Assembly (NCBI GenBank): GCA_035528275.1
Contig: DATKYV010000192.1
Coordinates: forward strand, 1-8,163
Reading direction: 5' to 3'
Source: DATKYV01 sp035528275
GTDB taxonomy: Bacteria; Acidobacteriota; Terriglobia; UBA7540
DNA: 8,163 bases
The notes below the pieces were generated by a model. That model was not told where the DNA came from and searched no databases. It saw only the letters and a program-made list of their open reading frames with translations. Below are positions 1 to 5,888 of the stretch, piece by piece (position 1 is the first letter of the stretch; the number at the start of each line of letters is the position of its first letter). A program made the position numbers and the translations under genes.

Positions 1-1260
1 GTGGTACTCCACCACCTCGGGAACGGCGGGGCAGAGATACCACGCGTTCCACCAGGAAATCTTCTGCTTCGATCCATCGGCGTTGAGCAGCAGATACTCC
101 GGGTGGTCCTTGATCAGTTGCGTGTCCGGATCAACCGCCAAGGGCGCCCACCAAAGTTGAGCTTTGAAACCTTCGGCGTGAATCCGGTCCACCATCGCTT
201 TCATGTCGCGGTCGCCGCGGGGGAATTTCTCCGGGTTCAGGAACCAATCCCCCTCTGCGGTCTGCCATCCATCATCCAGCGTGACCCACCGGAAACCCAG
301 CTTCTTCACGATCGGCAACGCGTTGTAGACCTGGCCCGCCGTGAAATTCCTGCCGTAACCCCAGGCGCACCAGATGGGGCCGAAAGCGTCATCAGGCGCC
401 GGCTTGAACACGACGCCTTGTTTGACCATGGCGCGCCGATACTCCGCCAGGCTCCGGAAGTAGTCACCCTGATGAACGGCGACGAAAGTCCGAAAGGTCT
501 TGATCGTTTCGCCCGGTTTCAGTTCTCTATTCAATTTGAAATGCACGGCCACTGTGGCGTGCGCCTGGTCCGGCATGCCGACGGGCAACGAGATGAGTTT
601 GGGCGCGAGTTCCACATGACCCGCGGCAATACCCACGTCTCTCCGCCAAACATCGACAACCGGCGTGCCCCCTCCGTAGTCGGTGGCGTTCATCCCCAGA
701 TAGTTCTCCTGCTCGAAACCCACCTTCAACGGGAGCACCCAATCCGGACGCTTCTCGTAGGAACCGCTCTGATACGACCAGAACGCCGGTTCGCCCCCGC
801 CTTGTGCGGCCGAGATGGAGTAGCGCTGATTCGTCCAGCCGTCCACAGAAAGGCCGGAGTCTCCGGTGTTTGTGTACTCCACCTCAAAGAAGGCCATCTG
901 CGGAAACTCATCGTAGGTCGTCACGGCCACGGTCTTCTTCAGTGACGGGGCGGCCCCGGTCAGGGTAACGCGCTGCCCGGCGCCCATCGCGTCCTGAACG
1001 CTCTCGGGCGTCACGTCGTCCAACGCGAAATCAAGGATTTCCTTTCCCGCGACCGTGACGGACTCCGATGGCGCGAAATCGCCTATCGCGATTTCCCCGC
1101 CCGCGAATTTGGCCACCACGCGACTGTGCAGCATTTCGTTGAACTCGATGCGGATGTTCTTGCCATCCACTTGGGCCCTCTGCGACGCGGATGGTCCGGA
1201 CCAGCTCACCAGCCACACTGCAAGCGCGACGACGAGCAGTTTCCATGATTTCATCAACAT
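1..1260 (-). CDS. GH36-like alpha-galactosidase (melibiase), secreted; 3' end beyond the window
   Basis: Partial gene: 420 codons are open from the ATG at 1260 to the left edge with no stop. Residues 4-27 form a signal peptide (MKSWKLLVVALAVWLVSWSG, then PSAS|Q), so export is expected. Residues about 30-285 are a beta-rich N-terminal domain. From about 293 a TIM barrel begins with FGPIWCAWGYGRNFT, VTLDDGWQ (327-333) and GDWFLNPEKFPRGDRDMKAM, then IHAEGFKAQLWWAPL. The DDGWQ and KFP.G..DMK motifs are typical of family GH36/GH27-like alpha-galactosidases, which hydrolyse terminal alpha-galactosides. The catalytic nucleophile (K.D motif) should lie just past the window edge, so activity cannot be confirmed. 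Start choice: GAGGG lies 5 nt upstream of ATG 1260; an internal ATG at 1254 is the alternative and would start the signal peptide at MKSW. It is separated from the cupin gene by about 370 bp, so it is probably transcribed on its own. The exact substrate is uncertain. Confidence 0.85.
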   Translation of the reverse strand, partial: MLMKSWKLLVVALAVWLVSWSGPSASQRAQVDGKNIRIEFNEMLHSRVVAKFAGGEIAIGDFAPSESVTVAGKEILDFALDDVTPESVQDAMGAGQRVTLTGAAPSLKKTVAVTTYDEFPQMAFFEVEYTNTGDSGLSVDGWTNQRYSISAAQGGGEPAFWSYQSGSYEKRPDWVLPLKVGFEQENYLGMNATDYGGGTPVVDVWRRDVGIAAGHVELAPKLISLPVGMPDQAHATVAVHFKLNRELKPGETIKTFRTFVAVHQGDYFRSLAEYRRAMVKQGVVFKPAPDDAFGPIWCAWGYGRNFTAGQVYNALPIVKKLGFRWVTLDDGWQTAEGDWFLNPEKFPRGDRDMKAMVDRIHAEGFKAQLWWAPLAVDPDTQLIKDHPEYLLLNADGSKQKISWWNAWYLCPAVPEVVEYH

Positions 1261-1265
1261 AATGA

Positions 1266-1276
1266 CCCTCGCTCCC
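1266..1276 (-). promoter_or_regulatory. Ribosome binding site of the GH36-like gene
   Basis: On the minus strand the sequence reads GGGAGCGAGGG, with GAGGG ending 5 nt before ATG 1260. This spacing favours ATG 1260 over the ATG at 1254, for which the spacing would be 11 nt. Confidence 0.4.
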
Positions 1277-1585
1277 ACAGACGATAGCAATTTGCGGATT
1301 CCGGATGTGGCCTCTTGCCGGCAGGGTCTGGTCTCAGCCTGGCGAACCCGTCCGCGGAACCCATCTTACACCCCTTCGCAGCGACCTGTCGGTGGCACTT
1401 CAGGGGTAAGGGAAGCATTTGGACAGGCGAGTTCTCCGAGGACATCGTCTGTGCTTGTGCTCTTGTTTGCGGCAGCAGGTTCGAGAAGCCCACAGGAGAG
1501 AAGTCGCCTAGCAAAGTAGTGTGCTGTGTCAGGAGCTCGTTGAGTGAACGGGCGCAGTTGAGAACCCTTCTGAAGTCCCGCGATT

Positions 1586-1614
1586 CCTCAGAATTGTTCA
1601 GGGAATTCTTGAGG
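1586..1614 (-). terminator. Hairpin downstream of the cupin gene, possible terminator
   Basis: Inverted repeat CCTCAGAATT (1586-1595) and AATTCTTGAGG (1604-1614): ten pairs with one bulged base around an 8-nt loop. It lies about 20 bp beyond the cupin stop. It lacks a clear run of T on the minus strand, so intrinsic termination is only a possibility. Confidence 0.25.
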
Positions 1615-1633
1615 CCCGACGCTGGCAGGGCAG

Positions 1634-2035
1634 TTATCGATCGTCCCCAACGATCTTGAGCTGGTCGGGGGTGTTCGGCACCATGCACAGGAACTCGAAA
1701 GGGGCCTCGCGCACCTTGTAGTAGTGCGGGACTCCGGCCGGAATGTAAACGACATCCCCGCTTTGGACGTCGTACACCTTGTTGCCAATCCCCACCTCGG
1801 CGCGTCCCCGCAATACGAACTGTTCGTGTTCCACCTTATTGGTGTGCGTGGGCACGCCTCCCCCTTCTCCCATGATGAAGCGTCGCATGGCGAAATTCGG
1901 CGCGCCGTCCTCCGGCCCGATCAGGACCTGCATCTGTGTGGCGGTCCCGGCGGGTACCTCCTTCCGCCCCACCGCCTCGGCTTGCTTCACCACACCCCCA
2001 GCGTCTTCGTGTCCCTTGGCTTGTCCGTCGGCCAT
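1634..2035 (-). CDS. Small single-domain cupin protein
   Basis: Protein of 133 residues with one cupin_2-type beta-barrel (about 33-120). Cupin motif 1 is at about 57-76 (GEGGGVPTHTNKVEHEQFVLRG). It offers H64 and H70 as metal ligands, with N66 where many relatives have a second His; E69 and E71 flank H70. Motif 2 is GDVVYIPAGVPHYY (93-106) with H104, the usual last ligand. A metal-binding role is therefore likely but with a reduced His set. Residues 1-30 are a polar, charged leader with no signal peptide, so the protein is cytoplasmic. The start is well supported: GGAGG lies 6 nt before ATG 2035. Cupins of this size range from sugar or polyketide enzymes to ligand-binding proteins, and the sequence does not say which. 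It lies 278 bp downstream of a radical SAM gene on the same strand; a shared transcript is possible but not shown. Confidence 0.85.
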   Translation of the reverse strand: MADGQAKGHEDAGGVVKQAEAVGRKEVPAGTATQMQVLIGPEDGAPNFAMRRFIMGEGGGVPTHTNKVEHEQFVLRGRAEVGIGNKVYDVQSGDVVYIPAGVPHYYKVREAPFEFLCMVPNTPDQLKIVGDDR

Positions 2036-2046
2036 GATCTCCCTCC
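2036..2046 (-). promoter_or_regulatory. Ribosome binding site of the cupin gene
   Basis: Minus-strand GGAGGGAGATC directly precedes ATG 2035. GGAGG with a 6-nt spacer is a near-ideal Shine-Dalgarno sequence and fixes the start against longer open frames upstream. Confidence 0.7.
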
Positions 2047-2313
2047 AAATCGATCTCAGAAGCGAGAATTATACCCGACAGGTTTCCTCGCAGCAATCCT
2101 GGCGATTCGTGAAAGGATGCTGCCGACAGAGCCTGGCCGTGGGAAATTCCGATGACCAGAGGCAGCTGTTTTAGCACGCCGTCGACGCTTGATGCTGATG
2201 CGGACCAGGGGATGAAACAGAGAGAAATCGAAACTCAGGGGACATGCAGACCCATGCTCAGGCGCCCATACTGGAGACCCTACACAGACCGTGCAGAGCC
2301 AGGGTCATGCGCT

Positions 2314-3327
2314 TCAGCAAGAATTCTTCGGCCCGTTGCGGGCAAACACACGGGTTTTGACGTTGTCCTTGAGGAGGGTCCAGAAGGAGGCATCGAGGTA
2401 GGCGCGGATGGAAACATAGCAGCCACCGCAGGTGTTCTGGGCGACGAACTTCTCCATGACTTCCTCACGCGAGCCGTAAGTCTCCTCGTACATCGAGCAC
2501 CCGCGCAGGCCGCCGTCGGGCGTGATTACAAGAAACCGCCGTCCGGCGGTGCAGCCCGGGATACTGCCCTGCTTGAAGAATTCGGGGATTCCCGAGAGCG
2601 TCCACGCCGAGTTGGTAATCCGCCCGTTCTTGGCTTTCAATTTCAGCAGCTCGTCCATGGTCCGCTTCAGGAGGTCGAGATCTTCCGGTGTGCCGATGTA
2701 GTGATCCATATTTCCAGTCCGCAGGGGGGTATAGGCGCTGTAAGAGATGGAGACCCCCCACTCGCGGGCTTTCTCATAGGTGGCGAGGAGCGTGGGCAGA
2801 TTATGGCGAGTAATGGCGGTGTTTAGAACCACGTCGTCGAAGCCGTGGCGCACCATCGCCGGCACCAGCTTCGAGAGGTGCCTGAAAAGGCCCGGGGACT
2901 GCCGGAAATCGTCGTGGCGCTCGTCAGGAAAATCCAGGGAGATGGAGAACTGATTCACGCCCAGCGCCCGCAACGTCAGGTATTTCAGCTCGGTCATCAG
3001 GCGGGCGTTTGAGACCAGAATCGTGTAAGGCAAGCCGCTCGGCTCTTTGAGAGCCCGAACAATGTCCTCGATGTCTTTTCGCAGGAGAGGCTCGCCGCCG
3101 GAGATCTGCACGGCCATGGGTTTCAACGCCGCGCGGAGCCGCCGGTAATCTTCAGCGCGCAAAAGCCCGGGAGGGTCGGGCTTGATTCCGCCCTTGTCAC
3201 AATGACGGCAGTTGGCGGTGCAGGAATGGGTGACCTCGAACGAGACCACCAGGGGCTGATCGGTCCAGAAGCTCCAGGTTCCCCGCGCGATCATGCGCGC
3301 CGCTCGCACTAGCGGTATGGTTCGCAA
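2314..3327 (-). CDS. Radical SAM protein with Cys-rich C-terminus (substrate unknown)
   Basis: Protein of 337 residues. The AdoMet radical core carries the [4Fe-4S] motif C36-TAN-C40-RH-C43 (CxxxCxxC) and the AdoMet-binding SGGEP at 76-80, followed by barrel strands (YTILVSN at 101-107, FSISLD at 127-132). The C-terminal part has C259 (PGCTAG), C277 (LRGCSM), C300 and C303 (CGGC), plus C337 as the last residue. This resembles a SPASM/twitch-type auxiliary iron-sulfur region, but I cannot assign a named subfamily. The enzyme would cleave AdoMet to a 5'-deoxyadenosyl radical in the cytoplasm; the substrate is unknown. The start is TTG 3327, supported by TGAGGAA 6 nt upstream and an in-frame stop just before; the alternative ATG at 3294 would remove MRTIPLVRAAR. 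A related gene is transcribed divergently from 3898 and shares RMIA[K/R]G upstream of the cluster motif. Confidence 0.85.
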   Translation of the reverse strand: MRTIPLVRAARMIARGTWSFWTDQPLVVSFEVTHSCTANCRHCDKGGIKPDPPGLLRAEDYRRLRAALKPMAVQISGGEPLLRKDIEDIVRALKEPSGLPYTILVSNARLMTELKYLTLRALGVNQFSISLDFPDERHDDFRQSPGLFRHLSKLVPAMVRHGFDDVVLNTAITRHNLPTLLATYEKAREWGVSISYSAYTPLRTGNMDHYIGTPEDLDLLKRTMDELLKLKAKNGRITNSAWTLSGIPEFFKQGSIPGCTAGRRFLVITPDGGLRGCSMYEETYGSREEVMEKFVAQNTCGGCYVSIRAYLDASFWTLLKDNVKTRVFARNGPKNSC

Positions 3328-3333
3328 GGCAAG

Positions 3334-3340
3334 TTCCTCA
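3334..3340 (-). promoter_or_regulatory. Ribosome binding site that decides the TTG start
   Basis: Minus-strand TGAGGAA with a 6-nt spacer (CTTGCC) to TTG 3327. The next in-frame ATG (3294) has no comparable site, so the TTG is the likely start. Confidence 0.6.
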
Positions 3341-3759
3341 GCGGCTGAAGGTGACAGCGCTCAAGGACTAATCAGGGTCGGGCAAACTCTCAATCTAACC
3401 GATAGTGCCCTCCCGCGACGAGGCGCTAGGATACCCCTCTTGCGCACGGCGAGCAAGTGGAACGTTTTGTATCCGATCGGTGGACTCCTTTGCGGTTCAT
3501 GGAATGCCCGTTTGCTCAGGATGCCGCAAAACTGTCCGCGACCAATCCGCCGCGTCTTCACAGTTCGATTCCACGCAAGCCCTGCCCCGGATCGAAACCT
3601 GAGATTTGTCAAATTCCAGGCCACGGGTGGCCTTCTCGTCTGAACGTTTGGCACCCAGAAAGAACAATTCAGGCCGGTTATTTCGCCATTCGAAGGTTTC
3701 TGATTCCCGCCGGGCTTGGGAGTTCACTAGACTGAACCTCTTTATTTGCTTGCGCCTAG

Positions 3760-3788
3760 GGGTCGAGACCCTCAGGGCGGTTTCGCCC
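3760..3788 (+). other. Two tandem hairpins upstream of the second radical SAM gene
   Basis: GGGTC-GA-GACCC (3760-3771) is followed after 3 nt by GGGCG-GTTT-CGCCC (3775-3788). Both stems are perfect 5-bp G/C-rich stems, about 110 bp before the start at 3898. There is no T-run, so they are not a classical terminator. They could be part of a leader RNA or protein-binding inverted repeats. Confidence 0.35.
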
Positions 3789-3897
3789 CAGGCAGTCTGG
3801 AAAGGGATCGCGTTTCGAGGTGGGAATCTCCGACAAGGTCTTCGAATTGATCAAGCTCAAGACTTGAAGTTCTCGAAGGATCTTGCTCAATCGCTCC

Positions 3898-4926
3898 ATG
3901 CATGACATTAGATTAAGGCGAAGACTCCGTTTTTGGAACACGCGTCTCCGCGAATGGCGGATGATCGCCAAGGGCCTCATTTCCCGGCGGCACCCGGTCC
4001 TGGCGCACGTCATCCCCATCCGCCGGTGCAATCTTTCCTGCGCCTACTGCAACGAGTTCGACACCTCTTCCAAGCCCGTTCCCACCTCGGAGATGCTGCG
4101 CCGCCTCGACCGCCTGGCCTCGTTCGGTATCACCATCATCACGTTCAGCGGCGGCGAGCCTCTGCTCCATCCCGAACTCGAGGTGTTGATTCAGCGGGTT
4201 CGCAGCCACGGGATTCTCGCCGGCTTGATCACCAACGGCTACCTCCTGACTCCCGAGCGAATCGCCGGCCTGAACCGCGCGGGCCTCGACCACCTTCAGA
4301 TCAGCATCGACAACGTGACGCCGGACGAAGTCTCCAAGAAGAGTCTGAAAGTGCTGGACCAGAAACTCGTCATGCTCGCCAAGCACGCCATCTTCCATGT
4401 GAACATCAATTCGGTCATCGGCAGTGCCGTCCGCAATCCCGAGGACGCGCTGGCGGTGGCGCACCGCGCCGTCGAGCTCGGATTCACGAGCACCGTCGGC
4501 ATTCTGCACGACCATACCGGGCAGCTCCAACCACTCTCCGAGCGACAGCAGAGCATCTTCGAGGAGATCATGGGGCTGGGCAAACGCTCCTACTCGCGCT
4601 TCAACCAGTTCGAACACAACATCGCCCACGGTGTGGCCAACACCTGGCGTTGCCGCGCCGGCAGCCGCTATCTCTACGTCTGCGAGGACGGGCTGGTCCA
4701 CTATTGCTCGCAGCAGCGGGGATTTCCGGCGATTCCCCTCGAACAGTACTCACTGGATATCCGCGAGCACGAGTATCACACCCAGAAATCCTGCGTGCCG
4801 CGCTGCACGGTTTCCTGCGTGCAGCAGGTCGCCATGCTTGATAACTGGCGTGACCCACAAACCCGTCCCGCCTTCATCCCTCTCGAATCGCTCGTGCAGC
4901 TGCCCGCCCAAGTCGAAGAATCGTAA
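3898..4926 (+). CDS. Radical SAM protein with six-Cys C-terminal region (substrate unknown)
   Basis: Protein of 342 residues from ATG 3898. Cluster motif C44-NLS-C48-AY-C51 (CxxxCxxC) and SGGEP at 84-88 mark an AdoMet radical enzyme; ITNGYLLT (111-118) and LQISIDN (133-139) are later barrel strands. The C-terminus carries C252 (WRCRAG), C262 (VCEDG), C270 (YCSQQRG), then C299-x3-C303-x3-C307. That is enough cysteines for at least one auxiliary iron-sulfur cluster of SPASM-like type. The basic N-terminus (RLRRRLRFW) precedes RMIAKG, which matches RMIARG of the divergent partner, so the two are likely distant paralogs. The start is uncertain: ATG 3898 has no clear Shine-Dalgarno. A TTG at 3883 has GAAGGA only 2 nt away, and ATG 3961 would leave 23 residues before the cluster motif. 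The gene converges on the TrmJ-like gene across a palindromic element. No target peptide or pathway is evident. Confidence 0.85.
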   Translation: MHDIRLRRRLRFWNTRLREWRMIAKGLISRRHPVLAHVIPIRRCNLSCAYCNEFDTSSKPVPTSEMLRRLDRLASFGITIITFSGGEPLLHPELEVLIQRVRSHGILAGLITNGYLLTPERIAGLNRAGLDHLQISIDNVTPDEVSKKSLKVLDQKLVMLAKHAIFHVNINSVIGSAVRNPEDALAVAHRAVELGFTSTVGILHDHTGQLQPLSERQQSIFEEIMGLGKRSYSRFNQFEHNIAHGVANTWRCRAGSRYLYVCEDGLVHYCSQQRGFPAIPLEQYSLDIREHEYHTQKSCVPRCTVSCVQQVAMLDNWRDPQTRPAFIPLESLVQLPAQVEES

Positions 4927-4929
4927 GAA

Positions 4930-5043
4930 AATAGTGAATTGTGAATGGTGAGTTTAAGCCCTGCCCTGGCAGCGTCGACGCAGGGTGCCAGGCGTCATTC
5001 ACCGGCAACGGAAAACCCGGGGTGCAATTCACCATTCACTATT
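4930..5043. repeat. Palindromic intergenic element with heptad (GTGAAT) inverted ends
   Basis: The gap between two convergent genes is nearly all one inverted-repeat unit. The outer arms AATAGTGAAT (4930-4939) and ATTCACTATT (5034-5043) are perfect complements. Each arm is built from degenerate heptads: AGTGAAT, TGTGAAT, GGTGAGT on the left (4933-4953) and ATTCACC, ATTCACT on the right (5027-5040). A further ATTCACC lies at 4997-5003. The centre is a hairpin (4965-4992). It begins 3 nt after one stop codon and ends 1 nt before the other. It may be a small non-autonomous repeat (MITE- or REP-like) or a bidirectional terminator. Confidence 0.6.
4965..4992. terminator. Central hairpin, possible bidirectional terminator
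   Basis: CCTGGCA (4965-4971) pairs with TGCCAGG (4986-4992). Inside it GCG-TCGA-CGC (4972-4981) is a second perfect stem, with AGGG bulged on one side. It lies between two convergent stop codons, where a shared terminator would be placed. There is no T-run on either strand, so an intrinsic terminator is unproven. Confidence 0.35.
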
Positions 5044-5044
5044 C

Positions 5045-5788
5045 TTAATCAGAGTCTTTCAGCTTCCACTCGATTTGTGCCAGGATCCCACCCAGAATCT
5101 TCACGTCATTGTTGGTAAGCCCCAAATCAAGCAGAAAGCGGCGGAGTTTGGTCAACGCGGCACTGCGGCTCTTGGGCTTGAGATACCCCACCCGGTCCAG
5201 GACTCGGGTGGCGCGCTCAAACACGTGTTCCAGGGCTTGAAGGTTGGCGGAATCGGAGAGGTGAACGCGGGCTTTTCGTGCCGCTACGCTCACAAATCCT
5301 GACCGGGCCAGCTCGTAGCAGCAAACGGAAACCGCCTGGCCGAGGTTCATGGAAGGGCATCGGGAAGAAGTCGGGATGCGGACCAGGCCGTGGCAATAGC
5401 TCATCTGCTCGTTCGAGAGGCCGGTCTTCTCCGACCCGAAAAGGAGCGCCGCCAAGCCGCGCCCCGGCGTCCGGCCCTGGAGCCAGGTTGACAGCTCGGA
5501 AAGAGGCACTAGATCGCGGTCGAGGTTTCTTCGCGAGCCGGAGGTGGTCCCCAGGACGAGAGAGGCCTCGCCGATGGCCTTGGCGAGATCGTTGACCGCG
5601 CGCGCCGACTTGAGCACTTCCCCAGCGCCCACCGCCGACCGCGCCTCCCGCCAGACCGGTGCGTGGGGTGCAACCACCACGAGGTCCCGGAGACCGAAAT
5701 TGGCCATGGCGCGGGCGGCGGCGCCGACATTCAGCGGGTTCCGCGGCCGAACCAGAACCACGCGCCACTCGAAACGGGACTCATTCAT
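5045..5788 (-). CDS. trmJ: TrmJ-like tRNA/rRNA 2'-O-methyltransferase (SPOUT, TrmH family group 1)
   Basis: Protein of 247 residues with the three knot motifs of SPOUT 2'-O-methyltransferases. Motif 1 is RPRNPLNVGAAARAMANFG (14-32), which contains the conserved Asn and Arg. Motif 2 is LLFGSEKTGLSNEQ (115-128). Motif 3 is IPTSSRCPSMNLGQAVSV (138-155). The knotted C-terminal half binds AdoMet. The length and the C-terminal tail (about 177-247) match TrmJ, which methylates the 2'-OH of nucleotide 32 in the tRNA anticodon loop. TIGR00050-type relatives of unproven target are the alternative, so the exact RNA is inferred. The start is ATG 5788. No Shine-Dalgarno is visible before it (minus strand AATCTCCCGC), unlike its neighbours. 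A GATAGAAT sequence about 8 nt upstream could be a -10-like element, but this is weak. It lies 100 bp downstream of the secreted-protein gene on the same strand and converges with the second radical SAM gene. Confidence 0.85.
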   Translation of the reverse strand: MNESRFEWRVVLVRPRNPLNVGAAARAMANFGLRDLVVVAPHAPVWREARSAVGAGEVLKSARAVNDLAKAIGEASLVLGTTSGSRRNLDRDLVPLSELSTWLQGRTPGRGLAALLFGSEKTGLSNEQMSYCHGLVRIPTSSRCPSMNLGQAVSVCCYELARSGFVSVAARKARVHLSDSANLQALEHVFERATRVLDRVGYLKPKSRSAALTKLRRFLLDLGLTNNDVKILGGILAQIEWKLKDSD

Positions 5789-5888
5789 GCGGGAGATTCT
5801 ATCAGGAAGTGGGCGGGTTGGAAGGCAGGCCGGGTCTCAGCGCAGCTCCCGAACCGAGCACTGCCTCCGCCCGCGAGTATCTGCGGGT

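Larger units (their letters stand above)
1261..1633. other. Intergenic region between the cupin and GH36-like genes
   Basis: About 370 bp without a convincing gene. Open frames exist on both strands (for example 1254-1688 minus and 1315-1659 plus), but their translations are low-complexity, Arg/Pro/Ser-rich and show no recognisable domain or signal. The region should hold the promoter of the GH36-like gene and the transcript end of the cupin gene. The only clear structure is a hairpin at 1586-1614 and, beside the cupin stop, a 17-bp sequence (1617-1633) that recurs almost exactly at 4961-4977. I could not pick a convincing -35/-10 pair. Confidence 0.6.
3328..3897. other. 570-bp divergent intergenic region between two radical SAM genes
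   Basis: Both flanking genes read outward, so promoters for both must lie here or within it. Several short frames are open (for example 3361-3654 minus, 3457-3735 plus, 3497-3727 minus). Their translations look random, and none has a plausible Shine-Dalgarno plus domain or a peptide-precursor character. Structure is concentrated near the right end: two tandem hairpins (3760-3788), then a leader-like inverted repeat at about 3841-3877 (CTTCGA...CAAG / CTTG...TCGAAG). I see no convincing sigma-70 promoter. The length is unusual in a gene-dense window. Confidence 0.6.

Noticed and set aside
1..945. Long plus-strand open frame of 314 codons
   Set aside because: It lies antisense to the GH36-like gene, whose minus-strand translation gives a signal peptide and clear glycosidase motifs. 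The plus-strand translation shows no domain.
1254..1688. Minus-strand open frame of 144 codons between the cupin and GH36-like genes
   Set aside because: It overlaps the cupin 3' end and the GH36 start in other frames, shows no domain, and has no strong ribosome binding site.
1836..2177. Minus-strand frame of 113 codons overlapping the cupin
   Set aside because: It is out of frame with the cupin, whose start has a strong Shine-Dalgarno and whose product has both cupin motifs.
3361..3735. Short open frames in the divergent gap, considered as peptide substrates for the radical SAM enzymes
   Set aside because: None has a convincing start site, a leader/core layout, or repeated Cys, Gly or other modifiable residues. 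They overlap each other on both strands as expected by chance.
3913..4841. Long open frames on both strands inside the second radical SAM gene (3913-4701 minus, 3933-4841 plus)
   Set aside because: They are GC-rich shadow frames of 3898-4926, which carries the CxxxCxxC and SGGEP motifs.
4930..5043. CRISPR-like interpretation of the heptad repeats
   Set aside because: The units are 7 bp, adjacent and in inverted arms, with no regular spacers.
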